Source of the DNA: Aminipila luticellarii
GTDB taxonomy: Bacteria; Bacillota; Clostridia; Peptostreptococcales; Anaerovoracaceae
Direction of reading: 5' to 3'
Length of the DNA: 64,000 nt
Assembly (NCBI RefSeq): GCF_004103735.1
Contig: NZ_CP035281.1
Location: 2,046,001 to 2,110,000 of the forward strand
In this document: piece by piece, positions 37,718 through 46,232 of the stretch
Position numbering within the stretch: position 1 is the first letter of the stretch
Layout of the letters: the number at the start of each line of letters is the position of its first letter
The notes under the pieces: model-generated
The model's database searches: none
What the model was told of the DNA's origin: nothing
The model's input: the letters and a program-made list of their open reading frames with translations, nothing else
Program-made: the position numbers and the translations under genes

Positions 37718-38083
37718 TTATACCTCCTTTGGTTCATGGTCGTATGCAAACCATGTTCTGCCGTAATCGCTCTCCGCCAGCGTCAGATTTCGTCCATAAA
37801 TCGCTACTAGTGTAAAACCTCCCCCAAAAGCCAGGGTTTCATCTAGTATGCACCAATGGCTTTCTCCTGGCAAAAGCTCGGATTGCGCGTAAACTGGTCT
37901 GCCTACCCGCTCTTTCAGCTGCTCCAGCGTAAGGGGTATAGGGTTCTCCCGGGCTGCTTTTTCCTGTAGGGCTTGGATGGCCGTCTCAAAGGCCTCCACT
38001 GTGCGGCTAGAGTGTGGCAAGTCTTGTATTGCATGGTGTAGTCCAAACTCTTTTATCCTTTGTATCGCTTCTGTATCATTCAT
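37718..38083 (-). CDS. Phage protein matched in part by a spacer of the resident CRISPR array
   Basis: 121 residues. An N-terminal helical part with AIQALQEKAARENPIPLTLE, then QLKERVGRPVY and a beta-rich C-terminus with ESHWCILDETLAFG and GRTWFAYDHEP; this layout recurs in clostridial phages but its job is unknown. Bases 37953-37987 match the spacer at 6722-6756 at 26 of 35 positions, including 17 in a row. AGGAGGTAATCC precedes the ATG. Confidence 0.78.
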   Translation of the reverse strand: MNDTEAIQRIKEFGLHHAIQDLPHSSRTVEAFETAIQALQEKAARENPIPLTLEQLKERVGRPVYAQSELLPGESHWCILDETLAFGGGFTLVAIYGRNLTLAESDYGRTWFAYDHEPKEV

Positions 38084-38099
38084 GGATTACCTCCTCCGA

Positions 38100-38426
38100 T
38101 TAAACATCTCTAAGCAAATCCTTCAGCCCAATCAGGTGCGAGCTTGAAGGAAAGTCGCACTCCATATAAAACACTTTGCTTTTCACATCTTTTAAGGTGC
38201 GTCGCAGCCTATCCAGTTCAATCAGCTCCGCTGCGGTCGCCCCTTCCGGCTCGGGATTGATGAAGTTCTTTAGTTCTTCATACTCTGCATCCAGCCGTTC
38301 CATTTTCTTGTAGTATCGGTCATAACCCGTATCATCGAGCCATTCTTTGGCTTCGTTGTACTCGTGTCTGTTCTTTTCCATCCTCTCAATAATTTTTAAG
38401 GTGGCCTTTTCGATATGTTTGTTCAT
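38100..38426 (-). CDS. Phage coiled-coil protein of unknown function
   Basis: 108 residues, highly charged and helical (IERMEKNRHEYNEAKEWLDD). No family recognised. GGAGGGATAGC precedes the ATG. Confidence 0.72.
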   Translation of the reverse strand: MNKHIEKATLKIIERMEKNRHEYNEAKEWLDDTGYDRYYKKMERLDAEYEELKNFINPEPEGATAAELIELDRLRRTLKDVKSKVFYMECDFPSSSHLIGLKDLLRDV

Positions 38427-38451
38427 GCTATCCCTCCGCTATCTCCTCAGC

Positions 38452-38796
38452 TCAATAGGTTTCTACGTATACATAGATGACGTCTATCCAGTCGCCTTCG
38501 TATTTTTTCAACTCTTCTTCTGTCTCTTCTAAAATCTTCTCCTTGGTCCAGTCTCCGTGGTCTTTGAAGATACAGCTTTCTATGTCTTCCCGGAGGTCGT
38601 CCACGCTACTATACATTTTTTCGTCATTCGGCCCCATGCTTGCTAGATAAATGCCTTTCTCTGCCCTAGCGTTGGCTAAAGTCCAGGCATAGTCCGGGTT
38701 GGTGCAATCATCAGCTGCCATGAAGATTAGTGGCAGCTCCGGATTCTCTGCTATAAGTTGTCTAAGGTCTTTATACTCATCAATATAACTTTTCAT
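38452..38796 (-). CDS. Acidic phage protein of unknown function
   Basis: 114 residues, strongly acidic (estimated from many Asp/Glu), with PLIFMAADDCTNPDYAWTLA and a C-terminal GDWIDVIYVYVETY. Acidic small phage proteins sometimes mimic DNA; nothing here proves that. GGAGGGATAAA precedes the ATG. Confidence 0.72.
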   Translation of the reverse strand: MKSYIDEYKDLRQLIAENPELPLIFMAADDCTNPDYAWTLANARAEKGIYLASMGPNDEKMYSSVDDLREDIESCIFKDHGDWTKEKILEETEEELKKYEGDWIDVIYVYVETY

Positions 38797-38797
38797 T

Positions 38798-39304
38798 TTA
38801 TCCCTCCGCTATCTCCTGTATCTGCTCCGTTCCGGCGCACTTGCTGCACAAGTCATCCTCTACCCAATAGCAGCCTCCCGGGCACGCATGATCCTGTGTG
38901 CATCCACATACTCTACATTTACGGTTTTTTAGCCCCTCCAACTTCTTTTCTGCCTCTTCCCGAGTTATGCAAAGCACATTTTTCTCAACGTCCATCGTTC
39001 CGCAGCTCTCATCGTATGTCGTGTAAAACTCCCTGCCGTTTTCGTTTATGTACCCAGATAGGTGAGCCTCATCAATGCAAAATACTTCGCTGCCGTCGGT
39101 CTCTTCGAAGCTCCCCGGGATATATACTTTTTCGCCGATCGGTACCGGGAGAATTAACAGTCGGTTCTCATGGTAAGCCTGACAGATCTCGTTTAGTCGG
39201 TCCGGGGCAATGTTGCCAATAGCCTTTTTTAAGCGCCTTGCGATAAGTAAATCTAACCGTTCTTGTTGCTTAACCTTAGTTTCCGGATTGATAACTTTAA
39301 TCAT
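38798..39304 (-). CDS. Phage protein with C-terminal zinc-ribbon-like cysteines
   Basis: 168 residues. The C-terminal 45 residues carry CRVCGCTQDHACPGGCYWVE and DDLCSKC, a cysteine-rich zinc-binding pattern common in clostridial phage genes. The N-terminal part includes LLILPVPIGEKVYIPG. Start chosen at ATG 39304, 6 bases after GAGG; GTG 39316 is also in frame. Confidence 0.72.
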   Translation of the reverse strand: MIKVINPETKVKQQERLDLLIARRLKKAIGNIAPDRLNEICQAYHENRLLILPVPIGEKVYIPGSFEETDGSEVFCIDEAHLSGYINENGREFYTTYDESCGTMDVEKNVLCITREEAEKKLEGLKNRKCRVCGCTQDHACPGGCYWVEDDLCSKCAGTEQIQEIAEG

Positions 39305-39312
39305 TTTCATCC

Positions 39313-40335
39313 TCACATCACCCCTCTGTATTTATCCGCAATCCTGTTGTACTCGGATACGTCCGTGAGATCTACAATCTCCCCTCTATCCATTTCGCCT
39401 TTGATCTTAGACACATGTTTTAAGTAGATCTCCATGTCCGCCTTAAAACTTAATTCTGCCTGTCGTAAGAAATCAGTATGTACCTGAACAGCTTTATCGA
39501 AGCTGTATGCCGGGTCTATATCGCTCTCAACAGCTTCCGCTTCTGGACTCGGTGCATCCGAAGTATTTTTTAAACCGTATGCCGGGCCCCAATTACCATT
39601 AATAGCTGCTGCTACATCCTCTGCAGTTGGCTTGACTTCCTCCGGCTTATTCTTTAGGGACTCATCCACATAGCACTTCACCTCCGGAAGGTCCCTTTTG
39701 ATAAAAGCAGTCTTCCCAGACAGGTAATCTTCTTTGGTTATCACCTCAGAATTTTTCTGTCCGCCTGTATTAGTCACTGTGAAACAGTTCCCACCGATCT
39801 CCGTCACCCGATACCATTTCCCGTATCTGGTAAGTGTATCATACAGTTTCAGGTCAAACTCTTTCTTAGTCCTGATCTCTAACGCCCCGTGCTTGATCCT
39901 AAGCTTATTCAGCCGGGAATTAATTGTGGGCCTGCTGCCCCTGGCCGTATCCAGCCTGTCCATGATCTGATTGTTATCCAGTCCATCTTCGATACCCTTT
40001 ATCAGGGCTGCTTCTGTATATTTCGCTTTATTTGCCATTTCATCCTCACTTTCTAAAAACTCCTGAAGTTCCCTCTGAAGCTCCACCACATCGCGCTTAT
40101 TGGCATCTGACGTGATCTGGTCGATACAATCCTTTAATATCTGAAACTCTTCCGGTCCCCAGCCGAACTCTTTGGCCGTGGCTGTCTGGAAAAGTAAATT
40201 CGATAAACCCAGGTAATCATCTTTTCCCCGGCAGTATCCTTTACCGTAGCCGTCCCGGTAGGCCTGTTCCATCAGCACGAAGTTCTTACCATGCCTAATT
40301 TCTTTTGATCTTCCCGCTTTGATTCCTTTTCCCAT
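39313..40335 (-). CDS. Phage protein of unknown function, probably DNA-associated
   Basis: 340 residues. The middle (YTEAALIKGIEDGLDNNQIM, RPTINSRLNKLRIKHGALEI) looks like a winged or HTH module; the C-terminal third is acidic and low in complexity. No family named. AGAGGTAAAACT precedes the ATG. Confidence 0.68.
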   Translation of the reverse strand: MGKGIKAGRSKEIRHGKNFVLMEQAYRDGYGKGYCRGKDDYLGLSNLLFQTATAKEFGWGPEEFQILKDCIDQITSDANKRDVVELQRELQEFLESEDEMANKAKYTEAALIKGIEDGLDNNQIMDRLDTARGSRPTINSRLNKLRIKHGALEIRTKKEFDLKLYDTLTRYGKWYRVTEIGGNCFTVTNTGGQKNSEVITKEDYLSGKTAFIKRDLPEVKCYVDESLKNKPEEVKPTAEDVAAAINGNWGPAYGLKNTSDAPSPEAEAVESDIDPAYSFDKAVQVHTDFLRQAELSFKADMEIYLKHVSKIKGEMDRGEIVDLTDVSEYNRIADKYRGVM

Positions 40336-40359
40336 AGTTTTACCTCTGAATGTTTTAGT

Positions 40360-40854
40360 TTAGCTTACTAATATTTCAACAACTTCGCATAATGTTTTAT
40401 ATCTTCGTTCCCATAAATCCGATTGATTATATATACAGCTATCAGAAGAACTATGTTCTAAAAAATAGTTCATTTCATTTTCTGCCTGTTCCATTAGCTC
40501 ACGAATTTGTACCAACTTTTTCCCATCTATAATTTTGGGACTTAACGGCTTTATATTATCCCCACCATTAAAGTCAAGTTCGGCTTCTTTGTTGTTGCCG
40601 TCATTCTTTTGAGTGCTTTTAATGTAAATTATTTTACCATCGTCCTCCATTACTCCTACATCCCAATTGGAGGCAGTATTCGTATTCAGTGAATCACAAG
40701 CCCCATATGCTAAATGCTGTTTGGTATATATCTTTGCATTTTCAATTACATCTGTAACAGCGTATTTCTCGTGGTTTACAACATAGGTTTTCCCCGTGTA
40801 ATAATTACATCCGTAATCATATCCCTTATCATTTGAATAAATAAAAAATTTCAT
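40360..40854 (-). CDS. Phage protein of unknown function
   Basis: 164 residues, starting MKFFIYSNDKGYDYGCNYYT and ending WERRYKTLCEVVEILVS; no recognised domain. Lower GC than its neighbours, suggesting recent arrival. Weak GGGATGGGAT site before the ATG. Confidence 0.65.
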   Translation of the reverse strand: MKFFIYSNDKGYDYGCNYYTGKTYVVNHEKYAVTDVIENAKIYTKQHLAYGACDSLNTNTASNWDVGVMEDDGKIIYIKSTQKNDGNNKEAELDFNGGDNIKPLSPKIIDGKKLVQIRELMEQAENEMNYFLEHSSSDSCIYNQSDLWERRYKTLCEVVEILVS

Positions 40855-40939
40855 ATGTTTTATCCCATCCCTTTCCGCTTCACAGCTAAATGCTAATTCA
40901 CTCCTGACTCTGCAACCGTTTTCAGTTGCTTTTAAGAAT

Positions 40940-40957
40940 GCAACCTGTTAGGGTTGC
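40940..40957 (-). terminator. Short hairpin upstream of the 40360 gene
   Basis: GCAACC (40940-40945) and GGTTGC (40952-40957) pair with a 6-base loop; weak T-rich sequence follows on the minus strand. Shares GCAACCTGTT with 34472-34481. Could be an attenuator or a protein-binding site. Confidence 0.4.
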
Positions 40958-40968
40958 CGGTATTATTT

Positions 40969-41292
40969 TCAAAACTCGCGGTTGACACTATGCTGTATAT
41001 CAAATCCCTCAGGGTATCTTTTATTTAATTTGTCGATATTATGCTGTGCTACTTCATCGAGCGTTGCTCCTATTCCCTCTGCCGTTATTGCTACATACCA
41101 CAGTACATCACCCAGTTCATCAAGTAACTTTTCATCATCCAGTAGGTGACCTTGAAATAAAGCTTTTTTCACAATGTCAATGCATTCTCCAGCTTCTCCG
41201 TTTAATCCCATAACGCCATTCAATATTAGTTCATCATCTTCCAATTTGTCAGCTGTTCTTAATGCAGATTTTTGGTATTTATTTAATTCCAT
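40969..41292 (-). CDS. MazG-like nucleotide pyrophosphohydrolase
   Basis: 107 residues. All-alpha NTP pyrophosphatase fold with metal-binding acids in MGLNGEAGECIDIVKKALFQ and LLDELGDVLWYVAITAEG. Phage MazG proteins alter nucleotide or alarmone pools during infection. Start ATG 41292. Confidence 0.92.
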   Translation of the reverse strand: MELNKYQKSALRTADKLEDDELILNGVMGLNGEAGECIDIVKKALFQGHLLDDEKLLDELGDVLWYVAITAEGIGATLDEVAQHNIDKLNKRYPEGFDIQHSVNREF

Positions 41293-41334
41293 CTTTACAC
41301 TCCCAGCCTTCCATTAAAACTACATTATTCACGA

Positions 41335-41757
41335 TTACCAGTCCTCCTCCATTTTCATAGCAACCTGGCAAGTTTCATCCATTGCCGGCTCTATAAATAC
41401 CTCCGTTCTCGGATTGTTTTTATCATACTTCACCCTGCTGCCATCAGTACCGATCACAATCAGACTATTATCATCCACTATTACTCCGGCCTTTACCAAT
41501 ACATCATGCAAGGCTGAATGCAAATTAGTAATGTCCACTTTGCGCTTTGTCTGCCTGTAATAAATGGCTTTTATATTCACCGGCTCCCCAATATGTATCC
41601 TTACTTTTGGAGGGATCGCCTTAAGGCAGTCCCTCTCATATCTCTGATAAGTTTCACTTTGCATCATTCCAAGGAACTTTCCATTTCGGGCAAGCCTGGG
41701 CTGCATACTGTTCTTTTTTGTTTTTGGATCCAGAGGAATGGTAAAATTAATACTCTC
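41335..41757 (-). CDS. RusA-family Holliday junction resolvase
   Basis: 140 residues. FTIPLDPKTKKNSMQPRLAR opens the domain and catalytic aspartates lie in KRKVDITNLHSALHDVLVKA and GVIVDDNSLI. Resolves recombination intermediates before packaging and works with RecT. Several ATGs upstream within the previous gene are possible; 41757 gives MESINFTIPL. Confidence 0.9.
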   Translation of the reverse strand, partial: ESINFTIPLDPKTKKNSMQPRLARNGKFLGMMQSETYQRYERDCLKAIPPKVRIHIGEPVNIKAIYYRQTKRKVDITNLHSALHDVLVKAGVIVDDNSLIVIGTDGSRVKYDKNNPRTEVFIEPAMDETCQVAMKMEEDW

Positions 41758-42415
41758 CATCTTCTTCATCATCACCTTCATCACCTTCATCCTGATTTGC
41801 CATCACCTCATCCATGCTGATCTGCCCAGAAGCTATCTTGAACGCATGAAGTTTTATCTCTTCCTCCCCAAGCAGGTTCGGGATCACAGTGTTCGGTTCC
41901 AGATAACCAAGTCCGAAAGTTGCAACTAAACGGCTGTGGAAATCCTCTGTGTATTTATAGATGTTTCCATCCTTTGGATTGATTCGAAGGAGCTGGCTCA
42001 TGATGGCTGCGTTTAGCTGCGCTTCGCTCCACTTGTCGATCCAGTGCTGTCTCATCTTTATCATGTACTCAAAATTTGTAATCAGCCTGAGCCACAAAGG
42101 GGCTTTCTGAATATCGATCTTCCAACTGCTGTTTGGATTGGCTTTCTCTGATGGCTCCCATGCCTCATCTATGCAAATGCATATCTGCTCGGGCCAGATC
42201 TGATACAGATATGGGCTGTACCTTTCTGCGAGCTGCTTTATCGTTTCTATGTATCCCTGACTGATCACATGCTTTTCATCGAGCTTTAAATATCTAAGTC
42301 TATCTCTGCAGCAGATAGCTCCCATGTCTCCATTTTTAACAACCATGAAGGTTGCACTTTCAAGCGGAATAGTTTCGCGCTCTTCATTATCTATAAATAA
42401 TCTTAAATCTGTCAT
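41747..42415 (-). CDS. Degenerate putative phage metallopeptidase-like protein
   Basis: 222 residues. The segment APLWLRLITNFEYMIKMRQHW, SEAQLNAAIMSQLLRI, EDFHSRLVATFGLGYL has the spacing of phage putative metallopeptidases, in which a H-E-x-x-H stands where this protein has SQLLRI. The zinc ligands are therefore missing. The C-terminus is very acidic (DEGDEGDDEEDGE). GGAGG precedes the ATG. Confidence 0.6.
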   Translation of the reverse strand: MTDLRLFIDNEERETIPLESATFMVVKNGDMGAICCRDRLRYLKLDEKHVISQGYIETIKQLAERYSPYLYQIWPEQICICIDEAWEPSEKANPNSSWKIDIQKAPLWLRLITNFEYMIKMRQHWIDKWSEAQLNAAIMSQLLRINPKDGNIYKYTEDFHSRLVATFGLGYLEPNTVIPNLLGEEEIKLHAFKIASGQISMDEVMANQDEGDEGDDEEDGEY

Positions 42416-43212
42416 TTTTTTAATCCTCCCTTTAATCTCATATTTTTTGACGTATCCTTGCTGATATTAAAGCAGAATTCTCCCGCTCTCTGAACGATTC
42501 TGCTGCCACAAGCCTCGTCAATTTCCAATATTTCATCAACTGTTTTCTCACTGGAAATGATGGTTATTAATTCGTTATTGTAGCGATAATTGAGCAATTC
42601 AAATGCAATATTTACATCTGCGGCTGTAGGAAATTTCCCTTGCTCCGTTTTAAATAAATCATCTATGTAAAGTATCTCTACTCTCTTAAAATCATCCAGC
42701 TGCTTGCTGTATTCATCTGTTGTTACAACCGCCTTTAGCCTTGTTGACACATCACGCCACATCATATATCTGGCAGCTTTCGATGTCTGCAGGAACTTTC
42801 CTACTATCGCTGTACAGATATGCGTTTTTCCAGCTCCAACCTGACCACCAATAAAAAATACTTTATTCTTACTCTTGATAAAGACCTGTGCTTTTTCTTT
42901 GATTTGCTGCTGCCAAGGTTCTTCAGCATCATACGATTCAAAAGTGCACATCTTCAGCAAATGTCCGAGCCCGCTTTTCTTGATCAGCCTTAAAGATTTT
43001 CTTATCGCCATACATTCGCAATCACGGTGCTTTTCAATTCCATCCTCTATGATAGCGACCACACCTTTATTCCTGCACTTTCTGCAATCATAGTCCGTCA
43101 GATCTCCTTCTTCTTCGTTAAACTTATCTACAAATCGCTGCAATCGCTGCTCATAGGTAATTTCCATAGGCTTGTGTATTTCCCTCAGGTTTTGCAGGCT
43201 CTTTATCTCCAT
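42412..43212 (-). CDS. DnaC-like helicase loader ATPase
   Basis: About 266 residues. A zinc-binding start (YDCRKCRNKGVV, HRDCECMAIRK) precedes an AAA+ core with Walker A GGQVGAGKTHIC and Walker B VEILYIDDLFK. Loads replicative helicase at the phage origin with the organiser encoded upstream. Start 43212 lies 8 bases after AAGG; ATG 43218 is also possible. Confidence 0.92.
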   Translation of the reverse strand: MEIKSLQNLREIHKPMEITYEQRLQRFVDKFNEEEGDLTDYDCRKCRNKGVVAIIEDGIEKHRDCECMAIRKSLRLIKKSGLGHLLKMCTFESYDAEEPWQQQIKEKAQVFIKSKNKVFFIGGQVGAGKTHICTAIVGKFLQTSKAARYMMWRDVSTRLKAVVTTDEYSKQLDDFKRVEILYIDDLFKTEQGKFPTAADVNIAFELLNYRYNNELITIISSEKTVDEILEIDEACGSRIVQRAGEFCFNISKDTSKNMRLKGGLKK

Positions 43213-43957
43213 TTCCATCACCTTTCTTTGTAAATTTCTCCCAAGTAATAAACTTCTGTTTCCAGCTCTTCACCGGTTTTCCATTACTGTCATGCCAATC
43301 CCCTGCAGTAAAGAAGTCATAAAATTGCTTTGGATCTACAGGACTTTCTCTTTCTTTTGCATAAGCGATCACTTCCTGCAAAACCGGAGGCTTAAATGTA
43401 TTCTTTACTTTACTTTTCTTTTCTTTACTTTGCTTTACTTTACTTTGGGGATTAATTTGTAAATTAACTTCGTTTTTTTGTAAAGAAACAGGGTTATTTT
43501 GCAAAGAAACCTTTTTGAAGGTAATTTTTTTAGAAATACTTGCCGGAACATCCTCTTTATCATTGATGTTCAGCAGCCAGTATTCCTCTACTATGTTGAT
43601 ATTATCTCGTGTACTTAATGCTCTTAAGTATCTCCGCTGGATACCCCGGGAGGTCAGCACACCGAACACCTCAAAAATCCTTTGATCGAACAAAGAACGT
43701 CGGAGGCACCCCTGCACTACCTGCCTTATGAAGTTTGGATCGCAACCACACCCAACAGCTTCCGCCATAAGAATGCAGTCATCGTCATCGCATGTTGTAA
43801 AGTATCCTCTTTCTTCATAGATGGAACAAAAGATTTGCAGTGCTACCATTAATCCTTTTGCTCCAAATTCACCTTTAATCAGCTTTATTTTTTTATCTTG
43901 CAAGAAACCCACATCAAGAGGGAAGTAATCAATTCCATCTTTAGTTGGTCGCGCCAA
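43151..43957 (-). CDS. Replisome organiser / replication initiation protein
   Basis: 268 residues. N-terminal winged-helix domain of the Lin1244/Lin1753-like type (GIDYFPLDVGFLQDKKIKLI, KGLMVALQIFCSIYEERGYF). A variable linker with repeated SLQ/NLQ units and a basic KEKKSKVK stretch follows. The C-terminal 70 residues (FYDFFTAGDWHDSNGKPVKS) are typical of phage initiators. Start is TTG after GGGAGGTGATAAC. The linker DNA is repetitive and may hold the origin. Confidence 0.88.
   Translation of the reverse strand: MARPTKDGIDYFPLDVGFLQDKKIKLIKGEFGAKGLMVALQIFCSIYEERGYFTTCDDDDCILMAEAVGCGCDPNFIRQVVQGCLRRSLFDQRIFEVFGVLTSRGIQRRYLRALSTRDNINIVEEYWLLNINDKEDVPASISKKITFKKVSLQNNPVSLQKNEVNLQINPQSKVKQSKEKKSKVKNTFKPPVLQEVIAYAKERESPVDPKQFYDFFTAGDWHDSNGKPVKSWKQKFITWEKFTKKGDGNGDKEPAKPEGNTQAYGNYL
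43395..43510. repeat. Repetitive tract inside the replisome organiser gene, possible phage origin
   Basis: On the plus strand CTTTACTTTA, CTTTTCTTTTCTTTA and CTTTGCTTTA units follow one another, next to several TTTGTAAA and TTTCTTTG copies. Phage origins of replication often lie inside the initiator gene as short direct repeats with an A/T-rich neighbour. Confidence 0.4.
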
Positions 43958-43979
43958 AAGTTATCACCTCCCACATTCT

Positions 43980-44252
43980 TTACTTTCCGCAAGTCCATAC
44001 ATGCGGCATATAACCTTTTTTTACCTTAGTTCTGTTCATGCCTTTAAAAGGCTCATATATCAAACAGTCTTTTAAAATCACTGCATCCCAGTTCAAATAT
44101 TCTACAAGCCACCGCCTGCCCTCACCCGGGATAAAAAGTACCGGCTCTTCATTCACTGCAATCCACATATCAGATATCAGTCTCACCCATTTGATCTTTT
44201 CTCCGCAGTCAGGGCAGAAGTCTGGCCCCCGATGCCTATCCGTTAAGCGCAT
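43980..44252 (-). CDS. Phage zinc-ribbon protein of unknown function
   Basis: 90 residues from ATG 44252. An N-terminal CPDCGEKIKWVR zinc knuckle-like motif, then VNEEPVLFIPGEGRRWLVEY. GGTTGAGGATT precedes the start. The start overlaps the stop of the nuclease gene. Confidence 0.78.
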   Translation of the reverse strand: MRLTDRHRGPDFCPDCGEKIKWVRLISDMWIAVNEEPVLFIPGEGRRWLVEYLNWDAVILKDCLIYEPFKGMNRTKVKKGYMPHVWTCGK

Positions 44253-45111
44253 AATCCTCAACCCTTGGATCACGATGTCCCGGCTCCAGCTTGAAGTATT
44301 CTATCGCACCGGTAATCCTCTTGGTGCCTCTGCAATAATCACATACGCCGCACCGTTTCGGCTTGATCTCCCCGCTTTTGATACGCTGGATATGTCCAAT
44401 ACGCTCATATAACTTATCCAGTTCAAGGTCTAGCCGCTGCCTGTGATTTAGGCAAACAATCTCTTTGTCTGGCGGATCCTGTTTGGAAAGGCACACCAAT
44501 ATGAAATACGGGTCCACATTTTTCCCGGTAAACTGCTTTTCAATCTCCATGTAGACTGCAGCTCTCATCAGATAGCCATAGTTCTCAACAAATGTCACTC
44601 TTTTACCATACTCAGGATTCCATGCGGTTTCCCAAATATTTGCAACGGTTTTCCAGTCAATGATCATCCTTGTATCTGGTATATATTTGTCAAGCCTTAT
44701 CTTCCATGGATAAACTCCAAAGAGCTTGCCAGTGATGATCTTCTCGTTTTCTCCCGGCATATCAATGAGCCTTTTTATGGCAGGATCCTTTTCTGCTGTT
44801 GCGATCATCTTATCGGCCAGTTCAAAAGGAGCATATTTCCCAACGACTTCTAACCCTCTAGCCTTTGTGGTCTTTGTCTTATAAATATCACCAAAATGCT
44901 CCTGACAAAACTGCTGGTGTGCTTCTTCACCCTCAAAATGGGTATGAAAGTAATTTCCCACCAAGAACGCTTCAGATTCCTTTCTCTGAAATCTGCCCTG
45001 AAGGGAGGCTAATGCTTTAGCCTCACACTCCATAAATGCATCATACTGGGAACAGGACAAATACTCTTTATCCGCTTCATTGGTATAATAGTTATCCCTG
45101 GTTAGCTTCAT
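44236..45111 (-). CDS. PD-(D/E)XK nuclease, phage recombination type
   Basis: 291 residues. Conserved core: LVGNYFHTHFEG, KIRLDKYI (Asp) and MIIDWKTVAN (Asp-x-Lys), plus C-terminal CGVCDYCRGT that may hold a metal cluster. Next to RecT it should supply the exonuclease of a two-component recombination system. ATG 45111 follows GAAGGGGC; in-frame sequence upstream lies within recT. Confidence 0.9.
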   Translation of the reverse strand: MKLTRDNYYTNEADKEYLSCSQYDAFMECEAKALASLQGRFQRKESEAFLVGNYFHTHFEGEEAHQQFCQEHFGDIYKTKTTKARGLEVVGKYAPFELADKMIATAEKDPAIKRLIDMPGENEKIITGKLFGVYPWKIRLDKYIPDTRMIIDWKTVANIWETAWNPEYGKRVTFVENYGYLMRAAVYMEIEKQFTGKNVDPYFILVCLSKQDPPDKEIVCLNHRQRLDLELDKLYERIGHIQRIKSGEIKPKRCGVCDYCRGTKRITGAIEYFKLEPGHRDPRVEDYALNG

Positions 45112-45988
45112 CAGTTTCGCCCCTTTCTTCATCTTCGCCCGCTTCTATAGGCTCATCTTCAAAAGGAGTTCCGGCAAAGATATTTTCGTTCATTTCCTCT
45201 ATCTTCTTGGCATCCTCAACGTCAACGATCACCTCCGCGTCCGTATCATATATAAGCCTGTCTTCTTTTGAATAGTCAGACTCAGTAGTTCTGTTGTATG
45301 CCTCTGTCAAAATAGCGGAGTCATCGGAAGTATTGACAAACATTTTGCAAGCTCTGTTGATTACAGTCTTTTTGGCCATTTCCTCGGTAAAATTCTTATG
45401 GGCTCCGCTGTTTCCTTTTGTCGCACCCTGACCCCATGCTTTTCTAATCTGCTCCATGGTCATAATCTCAACAAAGTTATCTGCATTCTCCCGGATCACT
45501 ACCGCATAGGCTCCCCTGATCTTAGTAATGTCTATATTCTCAAAAGACTGAGTGTGCTTAACGATCTTCCTGTTCCCAGTGTTCACATCAATCTCATATT
45601 CAAATAAGTCTCCCTCATAAATGCAATTAGCAAATACATCTTTTACATCACTGAATCTCTTGGCTACAGCTACAGTACCCATATAGCTTCGGCTTAACTG
45701 GAGCTGATTGCCGTATGGCACGAAATAGCATTGCTTCTTTGCAGGACTTAATCCCTGCACTACCATATCAAGGAGTGCATTACAAATGCTTTCTTTACTG
45801 CATGTATTTAATGCTAAATTCTGATTGCGGTCCTTTACTTCCTGAAGGATCAGCCATGCAGATTTTAAAGCATTTTCAGGTGAATAGTCTGCAGGAGTAA
45901 TCAGTTCCCCTCTCGATGTAAGCTGACTTACTCTGCCTAAAACCATATCTGTTATATTTCTCTCTTTTTTTGCAACTTCATTTCCCAT
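45092..45988 (-). CDS. recT: RecT single-strand annealing protein
   Basis: 298 residues. Family signature LLDMVVQGLSPAKKQCYFVP, YGNQLQLSRSYMGTVAVAKR and KNFTEEMAKKTVINRACKMF. Anneals homologous ssDNA produced by the partner nuclease. ATG 45988 preceded by GAGG is preferred; the frame is open upstream to 46048. The C-terminus is acidic. Confidence 0.95.
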   Translation of the reverse strand: MGNEVAKKERNITDMVLGRVSQLTSRGELITPADYSPENALKSAWLILQEVKDRNQNLALNTCSKESICNALLDMVVQGLSPAKKQCYFVPYGNQLQLSRSYMGTVAVAKRFSDVKDVFANCIYEGDLFEYEIDVNTGNRKIVKHTQSFENIDITKIRGAYAVVIRENADNFVEIMTMEQIRKAWGQGATKGNSGAHKNFTEEMAKKTVINRACKMFVNTSDDSAILTEAYNRTTESDYSKEDRLIYDTDAEVIVDVEDAKKIEEMNENIFAGTPFEDEPIEAGEDEERGETDEANQG

Positions 45989-45989
45989 C

Positions 45990-46232
45990 CTATTTATCCT
46001 CACTTTCATAAGGGCATCTCCCCGCAGCCCCGCAGGTTCCATCTTCACTATCTACAAGGGAGCACATAAGCCCCATATACTTACAATACATACGCTTTAC
46101 CTCTCTTTTTTCTCTATTACATGTACCAACACTGCATGTACCATCATGCCAATTAACATTGCTGCACCAACACTCTTTAGCCATGCAATATATGTGTCCA
46201 TGCATTCTGGCCATTTGTTCCCAGCTTGTCAT
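45990..46232 (-). CDS. Small cysteine-rich phage protein
   Basis: 80 residues with ten or so cysteines (YCMAKECWCSNVNWHDGTCS, GTCGAAGRCPY), probably binding zinc. Start ATG 46232 overlaps the preceding stop as ATGA, so it is translationally coupled. Often found near RecT in clostridial phages; role unknown. Confidence 0.75.
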   Translation of the reverse strand: MTSWEQMARMHGHIYCMAKECWCSNVNWHDGTCSVGTCNREKREVKRMYCKYMGLMCSLVDSEDGTCGAAGRCPYESEDK

